NCBI RefSeq assembly: GCF_050624435.1
Contig: NC_134539.1
Coordinates: 49,632,001 to 49,696,000, forward strand
Reading direction: 5' to 3'
DNA length: 64,000 nucleotides
From: Tenrec ecaudatus
Taxonomy: Eukaryota > Chordata > Mammalia > Afrosoricida > Tenrecidae
Each line of letters starts with the position of its first letter. Position 1 is the stretch's first letter. Below the pieces are notes generated by a model. That model saw only the letters and a list, made by a program, of their open reading frames with translations. It ran no database searches and was not told the origin of the DNA. This document shows, piece by piece, positions 44,166-55,137 of this stretch. The position numbers were made by a program, and so were the translations under genes.

Positions 44166-44389
44166 CACTAGCTCTGTAGCCTTGGGCAGGTTTGTTTGTT
44201 TGTTTGTTTTTTAACCCTGTAATACCTCCTTTTCCTGACAACTAAACTTTGGCTCTTTTCTGCGGGGTGTGCTGCAGATTGAATCAGTGTTTGAGTAGTA
44301 TCTGGGACAGATTTAAGAGCAAGTTGTGTAGTTGAGGGGTGAAGAAGGCAGCCTTAGAGGCAAATGGAAGTGAGACAAGGTACAGAAAG

Positions 44390-44722
44390 CAACTAGCAGG
44401 CATGTGTTGTTGGCTGCGGTTGAGTTCGCCTGGCCCAGCTCATGGCAACCCTGCACGGCCCAACTCTGTGCTGTCCCCCTATCATGGGTGTGTGGACGGG
44501 ACCATTGTGCTCTACAGGGCTTTCGTGAGCTCAATGAAGGATGTAGATGTCCAGGCCTTTCTTCCTAGTCTGTCTCAGCTCGGAAGTTCTGCTGACCCCG
44601 TTCATCACCATCACAGCACACAAGCCCCCAAAGGCAGGCAGAGAGGGGCTGTGCACGGGGTCTGTTGGCTGCGAATTGAACCTGAGTCTCCTGCCTAGAA
44701 AGCAAGAATTGTGCCACTGGAG
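44390..44722 (-). repeat. composite SINE: tRNA-Gly-like head plus RTE-like body
   Basis: On the minus strand the head (44722 to about 44655) resembles tRNA-Gly: CCAGTGGCACAATTCTTGCT, then CAGGAGACTCAGGTTCAATT, with A-box and B-box spacing. The body carries GAGACAGACTAGGAAGAAAG, as at the 5' end of the RTE LINE (compare 57480-57560 antisense). The end GGTTGCCATGAGCTGGG with AACAAC resembles the RTE tail. A LINE-dependent SINE built from tRNA-Gly is the simplest reading. Confidence 0.55.
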
Positions 44723-45421
44723 TGTGGCTGTGCTGGGGATGGCTGGAGCTGAGTCCTACCCAGGAAACTGGGCGTACCGGTAAAGAACATGATATGGGCA
44801 TCCCCACCCTAGGGTCTTCAAACAGCAATTCTCTTAGGTCAGGGCATGAATTCCCAGGCATTTCCAGCTTGCCTCATGGTTGGCCCAAGCAGGTTCAAAG
44901 TCAGGGAAAGCAGTCAGGCAGAGAAACAGAGGTGCTGGCAGCCGGGAGTCAGGCCGTTGTGCCCTGAAGGGATCAGAGCCAGGGTCGAGATGAGTGAGGC
45001 ACCGGTAGCTTCTGCTACAGTTACTATGACAATGAAGTAAGGAGTGATCGTATTAGGAGAATGGTGGCTTTTTCTGGAGGAGATGAAGCTGGAGGGTGAA
45101 GGAGGAAATGGACAGAGGAAGGAAGAACACCTGGGCAGAGCAGCCAGCGAGTGCCAGAGTGGAGAAGTGTTGGGCGATGTACAGACTGTGTGCAAGGGCT
45201 GGGGAGGCCCTCGGTGGGCCGAGCTCATGGTAAGGGCTTGTTCTTTGCCAATCAAGGGTTTCAATGGGAGGGTCAGGACCCTATCTATGGTTAGAGACTC
45301 AGGCCACTGGGACTGAGTCCTTAGCAAGGGTCAGATGGGTAGAGAATGGGCATGAGGTAGTTTCATAGGACTTTTTGACTCAGTGGATTCTGGAGTTTTG
45401 TTTGCAAATCATGGATAAGTT

Positions 45422-45442
45422 AACAACAACAACAACAACAAC
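45422..45442 (+). repeat. (AAC)n microsatellite
   Basis: AACAACAACAACAACAACAA. An (AAC)n tail is typical for RTE-dependent elements, but no element body was recognised to its left. Confidence 0.8.
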
Positions 45443-45862
45443 AGAATTTTCATAGTTCTGCCTCTGGTGGGGAGGTAAATCTCTCTTCCCCATGGGAAAA
45501 TCTCAAGGAGATCTGGCTTGGGTCACATTTCCATCCTTAGACCACGAGCAGGGTTTTAGAAACGAGGCCTTGTGATTCGTCCGCAGGAGCTCCTGGACCA
45601 ACTAGGGCCAAAGCTGGATGAGGGACCTGAGGGAGTGGGCAGCCCCCATTCCAGCTGTAGGTCCAGAGAAGCATGAGGACTGAGGGAAACAGGATAAGGG
45701 AGAAATTCTGGAACCATTAGCTTTACAGACTGGCAGGATGATGGATCTAACCGCATGAAAAACCTTGACAGATCCTCGTGAGACACAGGAACTGGGGGAA
45801 TTTGGGGAGAAGCATATGGTGCCATAAGTATACAATTAAAGGATTTAAAAAATATACACTCA

Positions 45863-46096
45863 GATATGACAAAATAACAATGTATAAATTACCAAGGGCA
45901 CATGAGGGAGGGGGGAGCGGGGAGGGAGGGGAGAAAAAAAAAGAGGACCTGATGCAAAGGGCTTAAGTGGAGAGCAAATGCTTTGAGAATGATTGGGGCA
46001 GGGAATGTGCGGATGTGCTTTATGCAATTGATGTATGTATATTTATGGACTGTGATAAGAGTTGTATGAGCCCCTAATAAAATGTTTAAAAATATA
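45863..46096 (+). repeat. L1-type repeat 3' end with short target duplication
   Basis: GATATGACAAAATAACAATG, a G-rich tract at 45906-45930, an A-run, CTTAAGTGGAGAGCAAATGC and CCCCTAATAAAATGTTTAAA. Flanked by TATACACTCA at 45853-45862 and 46097-46106. Confidence 0.8.
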
Positions 46097-46106
46097 TATA
46101 CACTCA

Positions 46107-46500
46107 AGATGTGCCACCATTTCCACTGTCTTCAGAGCATTGTCATCACCACGCATGAGAGCCTGTGCCCCTTTAGCCAGTGCCCCTCTACTGTCCCCCA
46201 GGCACCAGGGATTTACTATCTGCCTCTCTGGATGCGGCGGGACATTTCCTATCAACCCATCAGACAGTACTCAGACTGTGTGTCCGGCTTCTTTCTCTAA
46301 GCACAGTGCTTCCAAGACTCATTCATGTGGTAGCATGCATCAGCACTTCATTCCGTTTCATGGCTGAATAATAGTCCGTGTTACAAATGTATCATATTGT
46401 GTTTGTCTATCTATTGGTGGACATTTTGGATCGTTTTCACTAATCTTATAGGAGAGGTTTCAAACAGTGTCTGGAAAATTCCACTCTTTCAATGGTTAAC
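46107..46500 (-). mobile_element. old L1 3' region, antisense
   Basis: TGTCATCACCACGCATGAG, CAGTGCTTCCAAGACTCATT, GTGGTAGCATGCATCAGCAC, TTCATGGCTGAATAATAGTC are the antisense order of the L1 ORF2 end and 3' UTR. Confidence 0.7.
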
Positions 46501-46510
46501 TCCACCTCCT

Positions 46511-47045
46511 TTTTTTTTTAAAGTCCTTTTATTTGAGGCTCTTACAGCTCTTAGAACAATCCATCCATCCATTGTATCAAGCACATCTGTACATATGTTG
46601 CCATCCTCCTTTTCAAAACATTTTCTTTCTACTTGAGCTCTTGGTATCAGCTCCTCTTCCTCCCCCCCTTCCCCCTACCCTCCAACCCTGATGACCCCTT
46701 GATAAATGATAAATTATTATTATTTTCATATATTACACTATCTGCTGTTTCCCTTCATTCATGTTTCTGTTGTTCCTCTCCCTGGGGTGGGGGGTGGGGC
46801 GGTTATATGTCGATCATTGTAAGTGGTTCCCCTTTTCTCCCCCACCTTCCGCCTACCCTGATGGTATCGCTACTCCCATTACTGTTCATGAGTGGTTTAT
46901 CTGTCCTGGATTCCGTGTGTTGAGAGCTCTTATCTGTACCAGTGTCCATGCTCTGGTCTAGCCGGATTTGTAAGGTAGAACTGACATCATGATAGTGGTG
47001 GGGGTGGGGGGGTTAGGAGGCATTAAAGAACTACAGGGATGTTGT
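46511..47045 (-). repeat. L1-type repeat, antisense
   Basis: T-run, CTTTTATTTGAGGCTCTTAC, CCTTGATAAATGATAAATTA, GATCATTGTAAGTGGTTCCC, and an end near AAAGAACTACAGGGATGTTG. About 535 bp. Confidence 0.8.
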
Positions 47046-47459
47046 ATGTGGAACATGCATTTTGAAAGTATGGTGAACCAGAAAGATCAACAGAATGGAG
47101 AAAATGACCAACCAAAGCCCCCCTAGAAGCATGTTCTTCCTCGTACAGCAGAGCAGCCTCTGCATTGCCAGACAACCAAATCTCCTGCCCTGGGTGTTTG
47201 AGCCCGTTTGTACCGCACTGCCCTGCTCAAAGATGGCTAAGCAGCTTCGGAGGGGTATTGCTCTCCTACCAGTAACAGGGCTAGTCTCATCATGCACCAG
47301 GCTCCTGAACGGGCTTACCATGCCTCTTTTAAATCTCCTATGCCAGGAACCCCAGGCTACATCAACCAACTTATAATAAGATAAGAAGTTAGGGCTGTTC
47401 CCATTTTGCTTCTTTGGTCATGACACACTGCACCCCTCCCCACCCCCCAACTGAACACA
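47046..47459. other. no recognised gene or repeat
   Basis: An open frame of 93 codons (47095-47376, plus) has no recognisable similarity. Confidence 0.4.
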
Positions 47460-47605
47460 GACCCACCGCCATTGAGTCGAATCTAAATCATTGGGTTTCC
47501 AAGGCTGTACATTTTTATGGGAGCAGATCGCTTCCTCTCTGTCCCGGGGATGGCTGGTGTGTGGGATCTGCCGATGTTAGTTAGCAGTCCAGTGCTTACC
47601 TGAGA
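47460..47605 (-). repeat. AfroSINE, antisense
   Basis: CACCGCCATTGAGTCGAATC, TTTTTATGGGAGCAGATCGC, GTTAGTTAGCAGTCCAGTGC. Lies just left of the VAMP8 retrocopy. Confidence 0.7.
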
Positions 47606-47643
47606 AGTTGGCCACCACCGAAGCTGTTTACAGGCAAGTAGGC

Positions 47644-48308
47644 ACCGGAGCTGTCCCCGGAGGAAACGCACGAGATGAGCTCGCCTGCCGACGGGCCCTG
47701 GCCACTCGGAGAAATGGAGGGGAGCAGCGGAGGCGAGGGAAATGACCAGGTGCGGAACCTGCAGAGCGAGGTGGAGGGCGTCAAGAACATTATGACCCAG
47801 AATGTGGGGCGGATCCTGGCCTGAGGAGAAAACTCGGACCATCTTGGCAACAAGACAGAGGACCTGGGAGGCACATGCGAGCGCTTCAAGACGACATCGC
47901 AGAAAGTGGCTCGCAAGTTCTGGTGGAAGAACGGGAAGCTGATTGTCATCATCCGCGAGGTCGTCTTCATCCTGGTCCTCTTCATCGTGCTCTGTGCCAC
48001 GGGTGCCATCCCTACTTAGGGGGCCCTGTCCCCTCCCATCTCAACCATGCCAGCCCTTCCCACCTCCCACCCTCCTCCACTCGGGATGCTGCTTGGTCCT
48101 GTCCTCTGACTCCTCCCCTGAGGACCGTCTGCACACTGCCGGCCCCAGGGAGCATCTTGGTCCCCCCAGACGAGAGAGAGCTGGACAAAGGTCGCGTCTC
48201 ATGGGTGCTCAGCGTGGGTTGGAGAGACACAGAGGGCTCAGTTTACAGCTGGGAAACTGGTGGCAGTAAACTGCGGTTAATAAAGACCTTTCAATTCCAA
48301 AAAAATAA
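47644..48308 (+). pseudogene. VAMP8P: VAMP8 processed pseudogene
   Basis: Intronless copy of the mRNA for VAMP8 (endobrevin), an R-SNARE of late endosomes, lysosomes and secretory granules. The frame runs 47714-48019 (102 codons with the stop). It has [19 protein letters not shown] at the N-terminus and [16 protein letters not shown] before a membrane-anchor-like C-terminus. One in-frame stop (TGA, 47822-47824) replaces codon 37, the zero-layer arginine of the SNARE motif; CGA to TGA is the likely CpG change. The anchor carries charged residues (IIREVVF), so constraint is lost. A polyadenylation signal lies at 48279-48284 with an A-run at 48299-48305. Flanking duplication: AGGCAAGTAGGC (47632-47643) and AGGCAAGTCGGC (48309-48320). 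The parental introns are absent. Confidence 0.92.
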
Positions 48309-48904
48309 AGGCAAGTCGGCGTTGTCTCTAAGTCAGATGTTCATAAATTGCCCGACCTGTGTGTGCTCCTTGGAACGTTATGGGATCCACCTTCTGGAAG
48401 TGACCTTAGCTTGGCCAGGTCTCAGACGCTACAGGTAAATGATAACTTACTGAAACTAGAGTTTCAAAATGATTATATGAAGTAGAGGTTTTATCACAAA
48501 AGTGGCAGTGTGCACCCCTTAGGGCTATTTAACTAGGGAGGAGGTACACCCCGAGGAACTGCGCCTGGTCGCCCTGCTAGCGTCAGCATCTACAGTGTGA
48601 AAAATGCAAGCTCGCAGCCTTTCCCTGCGCCGGTAAGCAAATCTCGATATTTCACAACTTGCCTCAGCAATTATGAAGGACACTCGGACCTTTTTGTTGA
48701 TTCCTCAAAGATTTATATGGGCCTGTCATGTGCCAGGCATGGGGGTGGGGGGGGGTCATAGGTGAACTTTGACCTCTGTCCATTCAAAGACCAGGAAGGG
48801 GGGACAAAGGAAGTCCAAGTGAAAAGTGGCAGCTTAGCCCGATGGTAGGGGCGCATGCACAGAATGTCATAAGCGGGTAGCAGTGATTTCTGCTGGGGAG
48901 TTCT

Positions 48905-49060
48905 ATTGGCGTGCCATTCACGTGTGCACTGTGATCATTCGTGCATGTTAAGAAGAGTCGTGCAACCACCACATCAGTTTCGGGACATTTTCTTCCTTTT
49001 CAGACTTGTTAACTCCCCACTTCCCCCTAACTTCCCCTGCCAACAGTTACTTACTTATTT
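48905..49060 (-). mobile_element. L1 3' UTR fragment, antisense
   Basis: GTGCCATTCACGTGTGCACT, AGTCGTGCAACCACCACATC, GACATTTTCTTCCTTTTCAG in antisense L1 3' UTR order. Confidence 0.6.
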
Positions 49061-49923
49061 TGAGTTAAAGAAATTCTAGAGTGAAGCAAATGTTTGGGGG
49101 AGGCCTCGGGTTACCAATTATAGATAACAGCTACATTTTGTCTCTTAATTTACTGCCCCATGGTGATAAATGGGCCTTTTCAATAAGAATTTGAATAATT
49201 GTTTCCTTTTGATAACAGGGAATTTTATCATTTTTTTTCTTCTCCTCAACCTTTAATATATATTAAAGTAATGGCTGCTCTTTGCTAGCGCACATCGCAC
49301 TCACTGCATAGTTTGTGGTGTCCAGTGCCAAATGAAAATGCTGTCCCTTTGTTAAAAATGACTGCAGGTTTCATGATGGCAACACGGAGTGTCACAGGTG
49401 CAGGGTCCGTTTGCGTGTGGGCCCCGTGTGACTGCTCAGCTCGTGGGCCCTCCGCAGTTGGAGACAACAGTTTTCCAAATCCCTCATCCACCCTGGTGTT
49501 CGAGTTCAGGCCTGATCCCAGTCTGGGGGTGTGACTGCACATGAGCTGGGGGTCCCTGTGCGTGCTTCTCCAGTCTGAGTTGACCCAGGAGCTGGCCAGG
49601 TCTGCTCCATTCCCTGCCAGCAACTCCTTGTCTGGCGTTCCTTGTTTTTAGGGCGGGGTGTGGGGCGGGAGGGGGTGGGGTAGTGTGGTCTCCTCTTTGC
49701 TCAGCCTTTCATCTCTAATAAGAGTTGAGACTGCTTTTAATGTCCCCTGAGCCTTGCTCCCACCCTCTTTTCTGGTCTTTCCTGCATCAAGGACTGCCAG
49801 CATGTCTCAGTTATTCCCCTGTCCGTCACCCAGAGATGCTGAGTATTTGTAGTAACGGTTCACGTGGAGGGAACTGACTTTGGTTGGGAGTGCTACTGTG
49901 TTGCCTCAGTGTACTACCCTATG

Positions 49924-50125
49924 AGAGGAGCCGTGTGGTGCAATGGTTAAGCACTCGGCTGCAAACCAAAAGGTCAGTGGGTCAAACCCACCCGTGGCTC
50001 CTTAGGAGGCGAGACTTGACAATAGACTCCTGTCAAAGATGACAGCCTAGAAATCCCTCTGGGGCAGTTCAGTTCATCTTTGTCTGAAAGAGATCACTAG
50101 GACTAAGAATTGATCCGTTGGCCCA
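49924..50125 (+). repeat. AfroSINE, older subfamily
   Basis: GAGGAGCCGTGTGGTGCAAT, GGTTAAGCACTCGGCTGCAA, ACCAAAAGGTCAGTGGGTCA, AACCCACCCGTGGCTCC. The unmutated-looking A and B boxes are the best in this window. Confidence 0.85.
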
Positions 50126-50164
50126 CTCCCCACCCCCTATGGAGTAGTTCTGGTCCAATCCCCC

Positions 50165-50262
50165 TTGCTTACAGGTGGATAAAGGATTAGAGAGGTGAGG
50201 TAGTATGCTCAAGGTCACAGCTAGTAGACAGACTGGGATTTGAATATGGTTCTGGCTGACTT
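50165..50262 (-). repeat. MIR, antisense
   Basis: GTATGCTCAAGGTCACAGCT with AGACAGACTGGGATTTGAA, the MIR core read backwards. Confidence 0.7.
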
Positions 50263-50279
50263 TAGAGCTCTCTCTCTCT

Positions 50280-51015
50280 CAATCATTTTATTGGGGGCTC
50301 GTACAATTCTCATCACAATCCATACTTCCATCCATTGTGTCAAGCACATTTGTATATTTGTTGCCATCAGCATTCTCAAAACATTTGCTTTCCATTTGAG
50401 CCCTTGGTATCAGGTCATTTTTTTCCCTCCCTCCCCATTCCTCTCTCCCTCATGAACCCTTGATAATTTATAAATTGTTATTATTTTGTCATATCTTACA
50501 CTGCCCAATGTCTCCCTTCACCCACTTTTCTGCTGCCTGTCCCTCAGGGAGGAGGATATATATATCCTTGTAATCGGTTCCCTCTTTCCACCCCACCCTC
50601 CGGGTATCGTCACTCTCACCACTAGTCCTGAAGGGATCATCTGTCCTGGATTCCCTGTGTTTCCAGTTCCTATCTGTACCAATGTATATCCTCTGGTCTA
50701 GCCAGACTTGCAAGGTAGGATTTGGATCATGATAGTGGGCGGGGAGAAGGGGGGAGGAAGCATTTAGGAACTAGAGGAAAGTTGTATGTTTCATCATTGC
50801 TACCCTGCACCTTGACTGGTTCGCCGCCTCCTCCCCGCCACCCTTCTGAAAGCGGATGTTCAGTTGCCTACAGATGGGTCTTGGTTCCTCAATCTGTATT
50901 CCCCCTCATTCACAATGATTTGATGTTTTGTTCTGATGATGCCTGATACCTGATCCCTTATCCCTTCGACACCTCGTGATCACACAAGCTGGTGTGCTTT
51001 TGGGCTTTGTGCTTC
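50280..51015 (-). repeat. L1-type repeat, antisense
   Basis: CAATCATTTTATTGGGGGCT, CCTTGATAATTTATAAATTG, CTCAGGGAGGAGGATATATA, CTTGTAATCGGTTCCCTCTT, CTAGCCAGACTTGCAAGGTA, GACACCTCGTGATCACACAA. About 735 bp, well preserved. Confidence 0.85.
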
Positions 51016-51150
51016 TGAGAACCCATTCTCTAACTACGAACACTATTGGCATCCTGTCTCAAACCATTTTTGTTGTCGAATATTGATATGTATTAGGCAC
51101 AGTGCAGAGCAGATAGCGTTTCTCATACAAAGTACAGTCTCCAGGCTAAG

Positions 51151-51190
51151 TCGGGTGCGGGTGCGGGTGCGGGTGCGGGTGGGGGTGGGC
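51151..51190 (+). repeat. (GGGTGC)n hexamer repeat
   Basis: Five consecutive GGTGCG units merging into GGGTGGGGGTGGGCGTGGGG. Plus-strand G-tracts meet the spacing for a G-quadruplex. Confidence 0.8.
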
Positions 51191-51549
51191 GTGGGGAAGG
51201 ACGCCTACATCTGTTGTTGGTCAGCCTTATTTCTGCCTCATCTTTCCTCTCGGAAACTTTCTAGCTTTTTTTGCCTCATCTCCGCACCATTACCAGCCTC
51301 CCTTGTTAGGCGATGCTTCCGCAGGCCCATGCCCCACTTCGGCCGACTCCCCAGTCACCAGCAGGTCCACGGCTGAGTGGTCTTTGTGCACTGCTTCTAC
51401 CTGCTCCCCACCTGCCACCCCTTCACTCAGCATCACGCTTCCGTGGCCTGGGTCTGGCCCCTACCACGTACTGGAGACTGATCAAGGACTGTCTGTGACT
51501 CTCTGGTGTGGGGTGGCAGGGGCCTTGAAGGCCATGCAGTCCAGTGAGA

Positions 51550-51625
51550 CGTGATCTGTCAGATCAGGGTCACCCAGCCACTTTGTGGCAGAGCTGGAGT
51601 TCAAACCCAGTTTCTAGACTCAGTT
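51550..51625 (-). repeat. MIR-like fragment, antisense
   Basis: GGGTCACCCAGCCACTTTGT with GAGCTGGAGTTCAAACCC, the antisense MIR core. Confidence 0.5.
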
Positions 51626-52004
51626 CCTTGTTCACTGACATCATTCACCTCCACATCATCAAACAGACACCCCGGATCACTCTTTTCCTTTAGAGAGTGT
51701 TCTCGTCACCGCTGGGCCCCCCAGTCCTGTGCCTGCCACACCCAGGTGCTGAATGTACTGGTTCTTTGCTCTCTGCGTCCACCCCTGGTCTGGCCCTCCT
51801 CCGGCCTCGGTTTCCCCCTGTGTGCTCTGTGGGCCCTCCCAGCCACGGCTCCTGCCCTCTGCTGGTTTTCTGTGTCCCTCTCCCGATGGCCTTCACTACC
51901 GCAGCAGGGACTGATCCCCAAGCTCTCCAACTCATCTCTCCAGGTGCTTCTAGAGCTCATGCATTTAGTACTTCCGGCAGGGACCACCCTAAACGAAATC
52001 CGCT

Positions 52005-52318
52005 GGTGCTGAATTGATGTCAGTTCAGAGAGACCCTGCAGGACAGAGTAGACCTGCCCCATGGGGGTTGAAGGCTGTCAGTCGAACGCAAGCACACTGT
52101 GGTCAGCAGGCCCACACTCGCCCAGCCACCTCTCCCACTGAAACCCCAAACCAGCAGTCTCATCTTTCTCTGGTGGAGCAGCTGGTGGTTTTGAACTGCT
52201 GACCTTGCAGTTAGCAGTCTACCGCCAAAAAATTCCAGACTCTGCCATTAGGTCGATTCCAACTCATAGCGATCCTCTAGGACAGAACACAATTGTGTCT
52301 TTGAGTCCCCAAGGCTCT
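52005..52318 (-). repeat. AfroSINEs, antisense, one with internal insertion
   Basis: 52005-52220 contains GGACAGAGTAGACCTGCCCC and, after extra sequence, CAGCTGGTGGTTTTGAACTG and GCAGTTAGCAGTC. 52235-52318 is a second partial copy (GGTCGATTCCAACTCATAGC). Confidence 0.7.
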
Positions 52319-52343
52319 TTTTAAACAAAAACAAACCAGTTTT

Positions 52344-52660
52344 TCAGGGGAATGTGGGGTAAGAAGGGGGAAACTGATCACAAGGATCTACATATAACCC
52401 CCTCCCTGGGGGACAGACAATAGAAAATGGGTGAAGGGAGATGTAGGACTGTGTAAGACATGACAAAATAATGATTTATAAATGATCAAGGGTTCATGAA
52501 GGAGGGGGCGGGGAGGGAGGGGAAAATGAGGAGCTGATACCAAGGGCTCAAGTGGAAAGGAAATGTTTTGAGAATGATGGCAACAAATGTGCTTGACAAA
52601 TGGATGGATGGATGAATTGTGATAATCGTTGTATGCGCCCCCAATAAAAAGAAAAACCCA
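52344..52660 (+). repeat. L1-type repeat with target duplication
   Basis: CTGATCACAAGGATCTACAT, CCCTCCCTGGGGGACAGACA, G-rich tract at 52503-52522, end GCCCCCAATAAAAAG. Duplication AAACCAGTTTT at 52333-52343 and 52661-52671. Confidence 0.85.
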
Positions 52661-53446
52661 AAACCAGTTTTATTAGCACTTTATCCACATCCTTTACAAC
52701 TCAATACGACAGCGCTTGTTCATTTCCTTGATTCAGGCGTTTCAATATCAGCACGCCAGGCGAGCCTCCTCAACCCCTATAGGAACGAGTGGTGCCCCCC
52801 CCAGCCATGCCCCATCCCTTCCCCCTGGCTCTGTACTCCTTCTGAGCACTTGATCACCTCCAAACCCGTTAATGCACTGCCTGTCTCCTACCCAGCACTG
52901 TACATCCCCCAGGGCCAGGGCTTGCTCTCCGCCGTAATTTTCAATGCACGAACAAAGCCTGGAATGAGGTACAGCGCAAATATTCGAGCAAGGGATATGG
53001 GTTGCAGGGTACGGCACAGCCTGAATCTCCACAGGGAGCTAGTTAGTAAACAGTTTAAAACACAGCACTGAAAAAACAAGGCCGCGCTGGGTGTAGTAAT
53101 TCGAAACGATGGCACGATGCAGAAAAGAGTAAATCGTGTGTCACCGGCTTCCATGTGTGGGGAGTAAGAGTGCCCCGTACGTGTGTCCACTAGCCTGGGA
53201 AGAAAAGAAGTTTTCTGAGTTACCTAGAAAGTATCTTGTAGTATTGAAGGGTAAACAGTTGTGTGGACTTGTGATTTAGTGATATTCGCCCATGGGGCTG
53301 TGCCACTACCATCTGTGGCTGCAGGTCTAGTGCCCTGCTTTCAGCCTGATGGTCATATCTCCACTGTCAGCCTGCATCTGAAGAACAAGGTAGCTGGCCA
53401 CTGATCTTTGTCCAGTACTGTGTGAATGGAATGGTGACTTACATTA

Positions 53447-53622
53447 TTCACTGCCATCAAGTTATTCTGGTTCATCGTGACCCTACAGGACAGGGCAGAA
53501 CTACTCTTGTGGGTTTCTAAGACTACTTGCTCATTACTGGAGTCGAAAGCCTCACCTTGCTCTTGAACTGCTGGCCTTGCAGTTAATAGCCCAACGCATA
53601 ATCACTAGACCACCAGGGCTCC
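53447..53622 (-). repeat. AfroSINE, antisense
   Basis: GGACAGGGCAGAACTACTCT, TTGAACTGCTGGCCTTGCAG, GCATAATCACTAGACCACCA. Confidence 0.8.
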
Positions 53623-53808
53623 TGAGATTATACATAGTGGGGCCCAAAAGCTATTCTCCTAAATGATATGAACAGCCTGTTTTTGATGGGCATTGATAGA
53701 AGGAATATATGTACTTTGGGGTGAGTGGGATACTTTTAACATCCAGAAAGGGAGAGATGGACAGAAAGAAAGTGTATGGCTGGATTAATGCCAGACCGGC
53801 TTCTAATA

Positions 53809-53915
53809 GCAAGTGACCTTGAATCTCCCCCACCTGTGCAGAGCTGACCGACACGACACAACTAGCAGCAAGTGACCTTGGATCTCCCACACACACCTGC
53901 GGAGCTGACCAGAGC
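53809..53915 (+). repeat. tandem duplication of about 58 bp
   Basis: AGCAAGTGACCTTG plus AATCTCCC at 53810 recurs as AGCAAGTGACCTTG plus GATCTCCC at 53868, each followed by an AGCTGACC block. It lies at the start of the LTR-like unit that follows. Confidence 0.75.
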
Positions 53916-54285
53916 TGGCTATGTAACCTGTCAGCAGCTTTGCAAGGTTTTTCCTTTCTTTTACTCACGGCCCGTTTTGCTCAGTGCCCACTTTGTTCTC
54001 GGCCCATCGCTCTGCACCCGGCAGGAATACACCCAGAACCAGGAAGACAGACACCTTACATTTCAGAAACCCGGACATACCTATATCTCCCAATCTCTGA
54101 CTACTTTACCTTATATGGACTCAAAACAGCCCAGTCACATGTTCTCTGGCCATATAAGCACCCCTGTAGCCTGGGGTGCGACTCCCCCGACCCAGACACT
54201 ATGGACCGTTTTTCTCCCCAATAAAGCCTGTTTGCTCTCATTCGACTGATTTGGTCTCTGGTGCCTCTCGACTACCTTACAGAAA
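53810..54285 (+). mobile_element. fossil solo LTR, ERV1 (gammaretrovirus-like) type
   Basis: A TATAAG-like box near 54154, a polyadenylation signal near 54220, then the R/U5-like CTCTCATTCGACTGATTTGG. Overall order U3-R-U5 on the plus strand. No internal genes follow, so it is a solo LTR. Better preserved than the one at 800-1215 and therefore probably younger; exact family not known to me. Confidence 0.65.
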
Positions 54286-54759
54286 GGAAACTGCAACACG
54301 GTTGTATAGTGAAGGAGTTTCAGAACACTGCACACGTACAGGGAGGAAGTAACAGACAGTTGTACCCAAGAGTACATCTGTGAGAAAGAAAACTGTGATA
54401 CGGTTCTAGGGCTCCTTTACCCCAAAGAGTGACTGTCAGAGGCCAACCTGTAGCTCCTCTAACAAGTAAGCCGTTCGAGTAACTATTAATAATTAGGTTA
54501 CATTACCATTGAGCTAACGATGACCACAATCTGATTATGGCCTCATTTTCATTATCCTCTCCTGTATTTAATTTTCATCTTGTTTGACGAACAGTGAATT
54601 GCCCCTGACTCATTCAACACGATGCTGCTAAGCACAGGAGACAGACGTCTTTCAGAGATGTGAGCTAGATGGCTTACATGAGAGACTTCAACTGGCAAGA
54701 AACAGAATTCCCTCTCAAGGGAAATAGATGAAGGGAAACAGACTTAATCAGGAAGTTTA

Positions 54760-54830
54760 TATTCCCTTTATTTATTCATCAAGTATTTATTAAGTGCCCA
54801 GCGCTGGGGTAAGTGCTTCTAGCTAGGCCC
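54760..54830 (+). repeat. ancient mammalian LINE-like repeat fragment
   Basis: TTTATTCATCAAGTATTTAT with TAAGTGCCCAGCGCTGGGG. Confidence 0.5.
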
Positions 54831-54947
54831 CTTTGGCCACATCATTGCAGTGCAGAGCCTTTCAGGTTCCGATTTCTCTTTCCCTCTCTTGGAATTAGAA
54901 GATAAAGATCTAAAATAAAATCAGAACCATTATCCTTTGCTCTAGCA

Positions 54948-55137
54948 CAGTGGTTCTCAACCTGTGGGTCACGACTCCTTTGGGGGTCCAATGACCCTCT
55001 CACCAGGGTCGCCCAATTCATTACAGTAGCAAAATGACAGTTATGAGGTAGCAATGAACATAATTTTATAGTTGGGTCACTGCAACAGAAGGAAATGTAT
55101 TAAAGGGTTGCGGCTTGAGGAAGGTTGAGAACCACTG
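54948..55137. mobile_element. SPIN (Space Invader) hAT element, both ends present
   Basis: A 190-bp non-autonomous hAT element. The left terminus is CAGTGGTTCTCAACCTGTGG and the right terminus, read inward, is CAGTGGTTCTCAACCTTCCT: near-perfect inverted repeats over the first 15 bases. The interior has GGGGGTCCAATGACCCTCTC, ATGAGGTAGCAATGA and GGGTTGCGGC in SPIN order. The left flank is CTCTAGCA and the right flank CTCTGGGG (8-bp sites, 5 of 8 alike). The left flank fits the reported SPIN preference for TCTAG-like targets. No transposase is encoded. Confidence 0.92.
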
